52,554 nt of DNA from NCBI RefSeq assembly GCF_003053565.1, contig NZ_QAXS01000024.1, positions 1 to 52,554 on the forward strand. The letters run 5' to 3'. Positions within the stretch are counted from its first letter, which is position 1, and each line of letters begins with the position of its first letter. Below the pieces are notes generated by a model. It saw only the letters and a program-made list of their open reading frames with translations. It was not told the origin of the DNA and searched no databases. Positions 7,444 to 15,409 of this stretch are shown piece after piece. Made by a program: the position numbers and the translations under genes. This stretch comes from Halanaerobium saccharolyticum. Lineage in GTDB: Bacteria; Bacillota; Halanaerobiia; Halanaerobiales; Halanaerobiaceae.

Positions 7444-9003
7444 ATGCAGGATTTAGTAACTAGTCAGGCTCATTTTAAATCAATTATAGAAAGCAATTCT
7501 CTATATATAGACAAAACAGAATTCGTCTACAAAATCGCAAGCAGTAAAGAAAAGTTTTTTCTACTCAACCGTCCCCGGCGTTTTGGTAAGTCCTTATTTG
7601 TTAACACTCTAAAAAGTTTTTATCAGGGAGAAAAGGAGCTTTTTGCCGGCTTAGATGTCTATAATCAGGACTGGCAGTGGAAAGAATATCCGGTTATTCA
7701 CCTTGATTATTGTGCGGTTGTTGCTGAAAGCACAGAAAGCCTTGATAAATCAATGGGCTATGCCCTGGAAAGTGTAGCAAGAGAATATGATCTGCAACTT
7801 GAAACCGATACAGCTCCCAGGATGTTAAAAAATTTAATCCTAAAATTATATCAAAAATTTGATAAAAAAGTTGTGATTCTAATTGATGAATATGATAAGC
7901 CCGTATTTGCAAGCCTTATCGACTCTTACAGTTATAAGTTTGATTTTGAAAAATATGAGAGGTTTCAAAAAGCACTTAAGTCATTTTATCAGATTTTAGA
8001 AGAGCTTGCAGATCATCTGGAAAAAGTCTATCTGACAGGTATTATTAAATTTGGCAGTAGTTCAATTTTCCCGGAGTCAATTAACTTAGTTGAACTGGAT
8101 CAGGATCCTGAATTTGCAGAGCTGCCCGGATTTACGAAAGCAGAATTAGATGAGTATTTAACTCCTTATTTTTCCAAACTCAAAGCCAAATATGAACTTA
8201 CAACAAGAGAAGCAAAAAAAGCTTTTAAAGAGCATTACCTTGGTTACCGCTTTACGGAAAAAGATATTAAGGTTTATAATCCTTTTGCAGCAGCAAGAGT
8301 TTTAGATTTTGGTTCTTTTGACAACCACTGGTTTAACAGCGGCTCACCTAGATTATTGTTCCATCTTATTCAGCGAGAAGATTTTAATATTACAAAATTC
8401 GAAGATTTAAAAGTGGAAAAAAGCAAACTGAATCCGACCAGCATCAAAGAGTTAACACTTATTCCTTTTATGTATCAGACCGGATATTTAACGATTAAGG
8501 AAATTTCAGCTGAGGGGTTAGTTAAATTGGATTTTCCCAACTTTGAGGTGGAAAGCAATTTTTTAATTAATCTGCTGGATTTTATGACAGACGACAAAAT
8601 TAATCGTGTAGATATCTACTATTTAAGAAACTCTCTAGTTAAAAATGATGAGCAGCAGTTTAGAAAATATCTCAATTCAATAATTGATGATCTAAAAAAA
8701 GTAGCAATTAATCAGTCAGAGTCAGTTAAAGAATTCTACCAGCAAATTTTCTATTTAATTGCAAAAGCTCTAAGCAGTCTTTATCTAAAAATATCTTCTG
8801 AAGTATTAAATACTAAAGAAACAGTAGAATTCAAAGTGAAAACTGAGGATAATCATTTTCTGCTTTCCTTTCACTATGGGCAGAAGGAGGAAATATTTGG
8901 GCAGCTTAAAGCAGAATCTGAAACTGAAAAAGACTCTACTTATATTTCAATGAGTTTTGATCTTCAAAAAAGAGAATTGGTTGAGGTTGAGATTAAAAAT
9001 TAA
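7444..9003 (+). CDS. AAA-ATPase-like protein with decayed PD-(D/E)XK domain
   Basis: 519 residues of the AAA-ATPase-like/DUF1703 family common in anaerobes. The N-terminal domain has the family P-loop (FLLNRPRRFGKSLFVNTL, about 38-56), Walker B VVILIDEYDKPV near 145 and a sensor-like LTGIIKFGSSSIF near 197. The C-terminus, where relatives have a GRxDI...EFK nuclease core, reads NTKETVEFKV then HFLLSFHYG, so the aspartate, glutamate and lysine are not in place. The role of the family is unsettled; mobile-element or defence function is suspected. GGAGG precedes the start. It shares its stop region with the convergent gene. Confidence 0.8.
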   Translation: MQDLVTSQAHFKSIIESNSLYIDKTEFVYKIASSKEKFFLLNRPRRFGKSLFVNTLKSFYQGEKELFAGLDVYNQDWQWKEYPVIHLDYCAVVAESTESLDKSMGYALESVAREYDLQLETDTAPRMLKNLILKLYQKFDKKVVILIDEYDKPVFASLIDSYSYKFDFEKYERFQKALKSFYQILEELADHLEKVYLTGIIKFGSSSIFPESINLVELDQDPEFAELPGFTKAELDEYLTPYFSKLKAKYELTTREAKKAFKEHYLGYRFTEKDIKVYNPFAAARVLDFGSFDNHWFNSGSPRLLFHLIQREDFNITKFEDLKVEKSKLNPTSIKELTLIPFMYQTGYLTIKEISAEGLVKLDFPNFEVESNFLINLLDFMTDDKINRVDIYYLRNSLVKNDEQQFRKYLNSIIDDLKKVAINQSESVKEFYQQIFYLIAKALSSLYLKISSEVLNTKETVEFKVKTEDNHFLLSFHYGQKEEIFGQLKAESETEKDSTYISMSFDLQKRELVEVEIKN

Positions 9004-10256
9004 TTCTTTAATTTCTCCCAGAAGCCGACTACTTTGTAGCCAAAAAATTCAGGGTAGATTCTTTCCTCAATCACAGCATCATTAATCTTTTTAATATCCT
9101 GATAGTCGTCTGCTTCCAGCAGCTCTTTGACCTCCGCTCTATAGTTGGAGAAAATATAAGCAAGAGCTGCCGAAGAATAGTTGGCCTCTAAAAAATCTTT
9201 AGTTGCTTCAGCCAGCAAAATGATCACTTCATCAGAAATTGTTTCGACAGTTTCTGCTTTAAAATATCTGTTAACCCTTTGTTCAGCTAAATCTTTATCT
9301 GAATCTAAAAATAAATTAACCAGAAGGCAGTATTTTGTCAGGTCATGCAGAACTTTATAGATCTCAGGGTATTTTCTGAGGATAAATCTATTATCCAATA
9401 TCACATCTCCAATGTTAATATAGACTTTCTCATACAATTTTGTCAGCTCATAGTTTTGAACCTCCTGATTGTCCTGAGCAATCATTTGAGCTGCTGGAAT
9501 ATTTTTCTCACCTATAATTTCTATTTCTTTGTTCATCTCTTTTTCTAATTCTCGGCGCTCAAGATCAAAATCATCCCTATTATCAAAACTTTTAAAAAAG
9601 GCTTCATTGTTCTGATATCCGTAAATACATGGTGGATCATAAATTGTATCGTAAAAATCCTTAATCTGAAGTTCATTTTCTCTAACAAAATTAGCAGCAT
9701 TTTTAATTAAAGCTATAAAGAAAAACTCAATGGTTTCAATCTCAAACTCTGATAATTCTGCTGGATTATCTTTAGTTTGATCATTAAAAAAATTGAAATT
9801 TAGACCACCTTTAACGTCATAAATTGAAAGCAGAAATACCTCATTTTTATATTCATCCACTTCTTTAGGCTTGAGTTCAAAATCAAAAATAAAACTATTT
9901 TTGTGATCACTACTTTTTTTTGCTGCTCCAAAAAAATATTCTAAGAATACCCTCATATCTGGCAGATCAACCAATCCATTTATTCTAAAATATTTATCAA
10001 AATCATGCATAGCAGTCCACTGACCAGAAACAGAATTAAAAAATTCTATATAATTACCATGACTGTATTTTGAACCTGCTCCTTCTCTCAATAATCTAAA
10101 CTCATAGTTTCCCTGCCCATTTTTAATCTGAAAATTATCCTGCTGCTTAATAAAATCCTCTACTTCTGATTTTCTTAAATCCAGCAGACTGGAAATCTTA
10201 TCGACTAACATTCCTTCCATAAAATAAAGTTTTTGGGATAGTGTTTTCTTTTCCAT
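9000..10256 (-). CDS. Uncharacterised protein, 418 residues
   Basis: I do not recognise this protein. It has no signal peptide, membrane span or repeat. It is acidic and rich in aromatic residues, with a mixed alpha/beta first half and a helical second half (about 230-418). A strong ribosome site (AGGGGGG) precedes the ATG, and length and codon use fit a real gene. Its stop overlaps the convergent AAA/nuclease-like gene by 4 bases, and a terminator lies about 90 bases upstream, so it is probably transcribed alone. Confidence 0.7.
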   Translation of the reverse strand: MEKKTLSQKLYFMEGMLVDKISSLLDLRKSEVEDFIKQQDNFQIKNGQGNYEFRLLREGAGSKYSHGNYIEFFNSVSGQWTAMHDFDKYFRINGLVDLPDMRVFLEYFFGAAKKSSDHKNSFIFDFELKPKEVDEYKNEVFLLSIYDVKGGLNFNFFNDQTKDNPAELSEFEIETIEFFFIALIKNAANFVRENELQIKDFYDTIYDPPCIYGYQNNEAFFKSFDNRDDFDLERRELEKEMNKEIEIIGEKNIPAAQMIAQDNQEVQNYELTKLYEKVYINIGDVILDNRFILRKYPEIYKVLHDLTKYCLLVNLFLDSDKDLAEQRVNRYFKAETVETISDEVIILLAEATKDFLEANYSSAALAYIFSNYRAEVKELLEADDYQDIKKINDAVIEERIYPEFFGYKVVGFWEKLKN

Positions 10257-10342
10257 TTTGCCCCCCTTTAAGGTCTAAATAAAGACTATAGGTATTATTT
10301 GTTGTATATAAGTATTATATCATTTAAAATGAGATTAATAAA

Positions 10343-10370
10343 TAAAAAACCGCCCCGGGAAAAGGGCGGT
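10343..10370 (-). terminator. Rho-independent terminator, minus strand
   Basis: ACCGCCC (10349-10355) pairs with GGGCGGT (10364-10370) around an 8-base loop. On the minus strand the stem is followed by TTTTTTATTTATT. It would end transcription from the UPF0175 gene region or from a small RNA encoded in between. Confidence 0.8.
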
Positions 10371-10609
10371 AAAAACAAGGAGAAAAGTATCTAGTACTTT
10401 AAATCTATGTTATAGCTGCTCTCTACAGCAGCTTCAAAAAGGGGATAAACTGTATTTCTTTTAGCTTAATTATATAATAGCAGCTCTGGATTAAAAATAC
10501 TTTAAAAGAATATTAGAAGCAAATTAGAAATAACTTTTCCATGATCTCACCGCCCTGAATTGAAGGCTTTAATTATATCTCTCATCAATATAATTATATA
10601 ATTTAGAAT
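10371..10609 (-). other. Non-coding stretch with hairpins ahead of a terminator
   Basis: No gene larger than about 12 codons is seen. The minus strand has TATAAT near 10471-10476, then a hairpin GCTGCT/AGCAGC (around 10416-10433), a small AGTA/TACT hairpin near 10387-10399, and the strong terminator at 10343. This is the layout of a roughly 120-base small RNA or a long 3' UTR. No known RNA family was recognised. Confidence 0.3.
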
Positions 10610-10861
10610 TTATTCTTGACCATACTCTATATCCTCTCTCAAATCTTCCATCGAATAATGTCGTTCAATTTTTCTTTCTCCTAACAGTTGATGAAATTCC
10701 CACTTACTCAATCCTGCTAGTTCTCTTGCTTTTCCAAAAGAAAGAATCTCCTGTTCGTATAAGCTCAAAGCTAGTTCTTTTAATAAGACATTTTTCTTCT
10801 CTTTATCTGGAATTTTCATTGCCAGATAAATATCATCTGGTATAGTCAAATTAAGATTCAT
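10610..10861 (-). CDS. Orphan UPF0175-family antitoxin
   Basis: 83 residues. The pattern LALSLYEQEILSFGKARELA then GLSKWEFHQLLGERKIERHY is the helix-turn-helix core of UPF0175 proteins, which are usually antitoxins paired with DUF3368 PIN toxins. No toxin gene follows: about 240 bases of non-coding DNA and a terminator lie downstream. GAGGAGG precedes the ATG by 8 bases. It may be the remains of a lost pair or may act on a toxin elsewhere. Confidence 0.8.
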   Translation of the reverse strand: MNLNLTIPDDIYLAMKIPDKEKKNVLLKELALSLYEQEILSFGKARELAGLSKWEFHQLLGERKIERHYSMEDLREDIEYGQE

Positions 10862-10960
10862 AATTATTGCCTCCTCTTTTCAAATTCCATAATTAGCTAA
10901 ATATATTATATCATTAAATCATTATGGAATGAAAAATAATTATACAACCGGTCTACAATT

Positions 10961-11380
10961 CTAATCCATATATTCCTTATACCACCTGAAAATAGCTTTT
11001 AAGTCACTTAAATTTTCTTTAATGATTCTCAGTAAAACCTCAGGATCTATCTCTATAGTATCAACTACAACTGAATCTCTAAATTCAGCAAGCTCAATAT
11101 AATCATCTTCATTCTCCTTTATAATATTATCTTCAACCAAAATTTTAATAATTTGACTGTTATCACCTGGATTCTCCAGCCGCTCGCTACCAATAATATA
11201 ACAGCCGATATCCAGCATAGTATCTACAGCCAAATACAATGTTCTTGTTAAATATCTGAAAATCAATTTATCTTTCATTATTTTTTCAGAATCTATTTCT
11301 CTATACTCATCCAGATTATTAATATATTCTTCCAGGTTCTCAAGCTTACTGCTAAGCATATCTGTATTTTCAGACAGCAT
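10961..11380 (-). CDS. HepT-like (DUF86) protein lacking the catalytic motif
   Basis: 139 residues. The helical layout and segments such as YLTRTLYLAVDTMLDIGCYI and LAEFRDSVVVDTIEID align with HepT/DUF86 HEPN ribonucleases (usual form FRNxLVHxYxxID). The RX4HXY active site here reads R-D-S-V-V-V-D-T: the arginine stays, the histidine is valine and the tyrosine is threonine, so ribonuclease activity is unlikely. No nucleotidyltransferase partner adjoins it. AGAGGG lies about 9 bases before the ATG. It could be an inactive remnant or a binding protein. Confidence 0.75.
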   Translation of the reverse strand: MLSENTDMLSSKLENLEEYINNLDEYREIDSEKIMKDKLIFRYLTRTLYLAVDTMLDIGCYIIGSERLENPGDNSQIIKILVEDNIIKENEDDYIELAEFRDSVVVDTIEIDPEVLLRIIKENLSDLKAIFRWYKEYMD

Positions 11381-11421
11381 AATTCACACCCTCTTTATTT
11401 AAAGCTGATTATGATCTAAAT

Positions 11422-11838
11422 TTAACTGCTGATGAAAATATTATTTAAAAAAGTACCATTTTCTGTTTTATAAACATTAAAATCAGAATCAATGGAAATA
11501 ATGTCTTTAATATCTTCTTTTTCTGCTACTGATAACAGCAAAGCATCAGCAAAATCAACAGGTAAATTATTATATTTTTTAGTTAAATCTATTACCCGCT
11601 TTAAAATACTTTGATCAAAGTTCAAAACTCTTAACCCACCTCGGTCCAGCCAGTTTAAAAAATCTAGCTGTACTTCTGTTGAAAAATTGAGCATATAAAG
11701 AGTTTCTGTTATTACAGGCAAGGTTGTATATAAATGGCAATTATATGACTTTAAAAATTCTAAAATTTGCTGATGATAAATATCATCTTTATCAAAAAGA
11801 GCAATCAATGGGCCAGCATCAACGAGAGTATTTTTCAT
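11422..11838 (-). CDS. PIN-domain toxin (VapC-like)
   Basis: 138 residues from the ATG at 11838 (the in-frame GTG at 11850 is less likely). All four PIN acidic positions are present: D7 (TLVDAGPLIALFD), E45 (VITETLYML), D98 (VDFADALLLS) and D117/D119 (SIDSDF). It overlaps the upstream RHH antitoxin by 20 bases. By family it is a metal-dependent ribonuclease. The pair has its own promoter and palindromic operator (12081-12117) and looks intact. Confidence 0.87.
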   Translation of the reverse strand: MKNTLVDAGPLIALFDKDDIYHQQILEFLKSYNCHLYTTLPVITETLYMLNFSTEVQLDFLNWLDRGGLRVLNFDQSILKRVIDLTKKYNNLPVDFADALLLSVAEKEDIKDIISIDSDFNVYKTENGTFLNNIFISS

Positions 11839-12067
11839 GAATTTTATCACTCACTCTCTTCCTGTAGGTTGTTGAAAGGTCACCTTTATTACTTCCATGT
11901 TTACCAAATAGGTCTTTGCCCAGTTGATAGGAATCCTTTTTTTCCTCTTTTTCAGCAATGTATTTATTTAAGGCCTCTTTAACCAGATAAGTCTTGGTGA
12001 CATTTTCAGACTCTGCTAATTGATTTAATTTTTTTTCTAATTCTTCTGGAAGTCTTACACTAATCAT
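11819..12067 (-). CDS. Ribbon-helix-helix antitoxin (CopG/RelB-like)
   Basis: 82 residues from the ATG at 12067, 8 bases after GGAGG (12076-12080). MISVRLPEELEKKLNQLAE followed by TKTYLVKEAL is the beta strand and two helices of a ribbon-helix-helix DNA-binding domain. The lysine-rich C-terminal tail should bind the PIN toxin whose gene overlaps its 3' end. An inverted repeat across the -10 box upstream is the likely operator. Confidence 0.87.
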   Translation of the reverse strand: MISVRLPEELEKKLNQLAESENVTKTYLVKEALNKYIAEKEEKKDSYQLGKDLFGKHGSNKGDLSTTYRKRVSDKIHEKYSR

Positions 12068-12080
12068 CCGCCCCACCTCC

Positions 12081-12117
12081 GTAATACTATTGTATTACAT
12101 ATTTACCTTTTTTACAA
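12081..12117 (-). promoter_or_regulatory. Promoter and palindromic operator of the RHH/PIN pair
   Basis: Minus strand: TTGTAA (12112-12117), 17 bases, then TACAAT (12089-12094). A perfect inverted repeat GTAATAC-TATT-GTATTAC (12081-12098) covers the -10 and ends next to the Shine-Dalgarno. This is a textbook layout for autorepression by an RHH antitoxin; binding itself is inferred. Confidence 0.65.
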
Positions 12118-12171
12118 TAACCCCTAAATATTTTATTTAGCTCAGCCAGATGAAATCTTTATTCTTTAAAT

Positions 12172-12717
12172 CTAAAGCGAAAACTTTTCGATCGACTCAT
12201 CCATAATATCCTGGGTAATCCCTATATAATCTAAGGTAATACTGGGTGAAGAATGATTAAATAGTTTCTGCAGCAGGGCCACATCCTTATTCTTTTTGTA
12301 GTGGTGATAACCAAAGGTCTTCCGGGTTGAATGACAGGCGATACTTTCCAGCCCTGCTTTGCGTCCTGCCTCACTGAAAATCCTGTAGGCCTGAAATCGG
12401 GTTAAGGGCTTATTCTTCCCAATCCGGCTCTGAAATAGATGTTCCTCTGCTTCCATTCCTTTAATGTAATCTTTAAGCTCCTGGCGCAGGTTGGTATTGA
12501 TCAAAAAGCGCTTGTTTTTCGATGTCTTCTGCTCCCTGAGGACAATATGAGTTTTCCCCCGCACATCTTTAACCTTAAGCTTCAGCATATCGCTGATCCT
12601 TAAACCCGTATTAATCCCCAGCACAAAAAGAATATAGTTGCGGTAACTCTGCTCTCTCAGGATATTTTTCAGCTCGGCAATTTTAGCTTTATCTCTGATC
12701 GGCTCCACCTTATTCAT
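12172..12717 (-). CDS. Minimal tyrosine recombinase (XerD/phage integrase type)
   Basis: 181 residues from the ATG at 12717 (AGGAG 6 bases upstream; the in-frame TTG at 12750 has no ribosome site). Only the catalytic domain is present, and it is complete: R40 (NTGLRISD), K64 (REQKTSKNKR), H129-x-x-R132 (CHSTRKTFG), H155 (LFNHSSPSI) and the nucleophile Y164 (TLDYIG). The N-terminal core-binding domain of Xer and phage integrases is missing. Such short forms are found near mobile islands and in DNA inversion systems. No att-like repeats were found beside it. It closes the accessory block on the left. Confidence 0.88.
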   Translation of the reverse strand: MNKVEPIRDKAKIAELKNILREQSYRNYILFVLGINTGLRISDMLKLKVKDVRGKTHIVLREQKTSKNKRFLINTNLRQELKDYIKGMEAEEHLFQSRIGKNKPLTRFQAYRIFSEAGRKAGLESIACHSTRKTFGYHHYKKNKDVALLQKLFNHSSPSITLDYIGITQDIMDESIEKFSL

Positions 12718-12870
12718 CTGCTGCTCCTCTCTAAGTTTGTCTTTACTCAATTTTAAGTTGGCTTCAATTTATTATAACACTTTTTGCTTGTAATTTTAAG
12801 CATTATTTACAAAATTATCTAATTTAACTAAAAAATATAGCCACCTTTTGCTATCAGGCAGCTTATTTTA

Positions 12871-13545
12871 TCAATCAACAAACTTATAGCCGATCCCCCA
12901 GACAGTCTGAATATACTCTCCGACCTCTGCACCGAGCTTATTGCGGATCGATTTAATGTGAGTATCCACAGTTCTGATTCCACCATAGTAGTCAAATTCC
13001 CAGACCAGCTCTAAGAGTTTTTCCCGGCTGAAAACAGTCTTTGGGGAAGATGCCAGCTGCCAGAGTAAATCAAACTCCTTCGGCGCCAGAGAAACTTCTT
13101 CTCCCTTAACCTCGACCAGCCTCTGCTCCTGGTTGATAATTAAACCGGGAAATTCTAACTGCTCCTTATTTTCTTCACTCTTTGTTCTGCGGAGCAGATT
13201 TTTTGTCCTGAGCACAACTTCCCGGGGACTGAAAGGTTTGGTCACATAGTCGTCTGCCCCGAGCTCCAGACCCTTAATCCGGTCATTTTCTCTATTTTTA
13301 GCACTCAAAATAATAATCGGAATCTGGTTGTGGGGCTTTAACTCCCTGCAGATATCGAGACCATTTTTTTCGGGCAGCATCAGGTCTAAAATAATTACAT
13401 CAGGCTCTAAGTTATTTATTTTTTCCAGACCCTCTCTGCCGTCATGGGCAACAAAAACCTCAAACTCCTCGTAGTTAAAGTAATCGCGGAGAATCTTACA
13501 GATCTGCTGATCATCATCTATAATCAAAATCTTATTTTTTGCCAT
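12871..13545 (-). CDS. OmpR/PhoB-family response regulator
   Basis: 224 residues from the ATG at 13545. The receiver domain (1-120) has the DD pair (KILIIDDDQQ), the phospho-acceptor aspartate in PDVIILDLMLPEKNG and the conserved lysine in ADDYVTKPFSPRE. The C-terminal winged helix (about 130-224) carries PKEFDLLWQLA and ends TVWGIGYKFVD, typical of PhoB/OmpR DNA-binding domains. It follows the histidine kinase gene and is surely its partner. Genes controlled are unknown; a phosphate link is only suggested by likeness to PhoB/PhoR and by the neighbouring nucleotidase-like gene. Confidence 0.93.
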   Translation of the reverse strand: MAKNKILIIDDDQQICKILRDYFNYEEFEVFVAHDGREGLEKINNLEPDVIILDLMLPEKNGLDICRELKPHNQIPIIILSAKNRENDRIKGLELGADDYVTKPFSPREVVLRTKNLLRRTKSEENKEQLEFPGLIINQEQRLVEVKGEEVSLAPKEFDLLWQLASSPKTVFSREKLLELVWEFDYYGGIRTVDTHIKSIRNKLGAEVGEYIQTVWGIGYKFVD

Positions 13546-13620
13546 TAACTCCACCACCTCAGTTACTAATTTATCAAATCTATGTGATGAAAATATGATG
13601 AAAGTGAAAAATCAATTAAT

Positions 13621-15402
13621 TTAAGCCTCTGCTGCGGGGATTGTAAAGCTGAAGGTTGAACCTTCTCCCTCGCTGCTTTCTAAAAAAACCTCTCCCCGAT
13701 GCTCATTTACAATCTGCTTGACGATCGCCAGTCCCAGGCCGCTGCTGCGGTCACCGGGAGTTCTTGCTTTATCCACCTTATAAAATCTTTCCCAGATATT
13801 CTTCTGCTCTGCCGCCGGGATTCCAATCCCATTATCTGCAACTGAAAATCTAACCTGGCCGGCCTCTTTTTCGGCCTTTAGTTTAATCCTGCCCGTTTCT
13901 GCTGAATACTTAACACTGTTACTTAAGAGGTTGACTAAAACCTGCCTCAATTTTTCGCGATTTGCCCGGACTTTCAGCTCGGGCTCCACCTCAATTTTAA
14001 GACTCTGCTCATCTTTTTTGATATTCTTAAAGAAGACCCTTAAGTTTTCGAAAAAGTCTTTGACCGAAATCTCTTCCTTATTTAACTCAACCCCACCGGC
14101 ATCGATTTCAGCCAGGGTTAAAGTCTCATCGATCAGGTGAGAAAGGCTGCTGCTCTCCCTTAAAATCATCTTTAGATATTCTCGCTTTTCAGCCGGATCC
14201 TCGATTATCCCGTCGAGTAGAATTTCGACCGAGCCTCTAATGGAAGAGAGGGGACTTTTAAGCTCATGGGAGACATTGGCTACAAACTCCCGCTGCAGTT
14301 TTTCAAAGCGGTAGCGCTCACTGATATCATGGAAGATTGCTACCCCACCCCAGAAGTTCCCGTCCTCCAGGTGAATTGCTGTAAAGTGGACCAGATAATA
14401 CTGATTTGTATCTTCCTTACTTATAATCAGCTGCTCCTGGGCAGCTTCCTCTCTGCTGATGATCTGCTCAAAAACTTCAGTCACCTCAGGATACAGTTGA
14501 AGCTCACTGATCTTTTTAGCCTGAAGTTCTTCCTCAAAACCAAATAAGCTGGCTGCCGACTGGTTGGTCAGAATAATTCTGCCCGAGCTATTGACGGCGA
14601 TTATCCCTTCCTCCATCCCGGATAAAACATGTTTCAGCTTATTTTTCTCCTCAGCCAGGCTCTTAATCGTCTGCTCCAGTTTTTCGGACATCAAATTGAT
14701 ACTTTCTGAAAGCAGCTTGATCTCCTTACTGGCTCCCTTTTCTTTGATCTCTACCTTTTTACCGTATTCACCCTGACTGATCCTGGCAGCGACCAGCCCC
14801 ATATTGTGCAGCGGGTTGGCCAGCGAGCGGGAAAAGTAGTAGGAGACAAAGAGAATAAAGATCAAGGCAGTCAGGGAAATATAGATCATAATCCCTACTA
14901 TATGTTCAATAATTGAATTAATCTCATCAATTGGGGTAAAGACCAGCAGGCCGGCAATAACTTCATCCTGATATTTAACCGGCATCCCCACAAAAAGCAT
15001 TGTCAGCTCAAAGTCTGCGGTGTCCACCTCCCGGGAAATTGTATTCCCCGCAAAAATGGTCTCATAACCGGAAAAAGTTCGCTCTTCATCAAAGGAATAA
15101 GGGTAGCTGAATTCCAGGGTCCCTTCCTCGTTGATCAACCAGGCATGGCCGTCATTTAACTCACCGATAATGCTCAACCAGTTGACAATTTCCTGTTTGT
15201 TATCTGCAGCCTTCGAATCAGCCAGATAGTCGATTACAGCCTTACTGTTTTTATTGATCTGAGCCTCTTTCTGCTCCACAAAAAAGGTTTTAAAATAGGT
15301 GATTACCGAAAAACCAAAGATCAAAATCACAATCATCGTAATCACCAGAAATCTAAAAATAAGTTTAGTAAAAAATGTGTTTTTCTCAAAATTTAATTTC
15401 AT
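13621..15402 (-). CDS. PhoR-like sensor histidine kinase
   Basis: 593 residues. A membrane segment at about 13-35 and another near 168-190 enclose an extracytoplasmic sensor domain of about 130 residues. Then come HAMP (about 190-245), PAS (about 255-360), HisKA with VSHELKSPLSSIRGSVE (phosphorylated histidine near 378) and HATPase_c with DNGIGIP and SGLGLAIVKQ. The order matches PhoR/VicK kinases. Its ribosome site AAGGTG lies at the end of the nucleotidase-like gene 7 bases upstream, so sensor and exported protein are made together. The sensed signal is unknown. Confidence 0.93.
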   Translation of the reverse strand: MKLNFEKNTFFTKLIFRFLVITMIVILIFGFSVITYFKTFFVEQKEAQINKNSKAVIDYLADSKAADNKQEIVNWLSIIGELNDGHAWLINEEGTLEFSYPYSFDEERTFSGYETIFAGNTISREVDTADFELTMLFVGMPVKYQDEVIAGLLVFTPIDEINSIIEHIVGIMIYISLTALIFILFVSYYFSRSLANPLHNMGLVAARISQGEYGKKVEIKEKGASKEIKLLSESINLMSEKLEQTIKSLAEEKNKLKHVLSGMEEGIIAVNSSGRIILTNQSAASLFGFEEELQAKKISELQLYPEVTEVFEQIISREEAAQEQLIISKEDTNQYYLVHFTAIHLEDGNFWGGVAIFHDISERYRFEKLQREFVANVSHELKSPLSSIRGSVEILLDGIIEDPAEKREYLKMILRESSSLSHLIDETLTLAEIDAGGVELNKEEISVKDFFENLRVFFKNIKKDEQSLKIEVEPELKVRANREKLRQVLVNLLSNSVKYSAETGRIKLKAEKEAGQVRFSVADNGIGIPAAEQKNIWERFYKVDKARTPGDRSSGLGLAIVKQIVNEHRGEVFLESSEGEGSTFSFTIPAAEA

Positions 15403-15409
15403 ATTAAAT

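Noticed and set aside
10520-10575. Two tiny minus-strand frames (12 and 9 codons) as a peptide toxin or signal
   Set aside because: No ribosome site and no supporting features.
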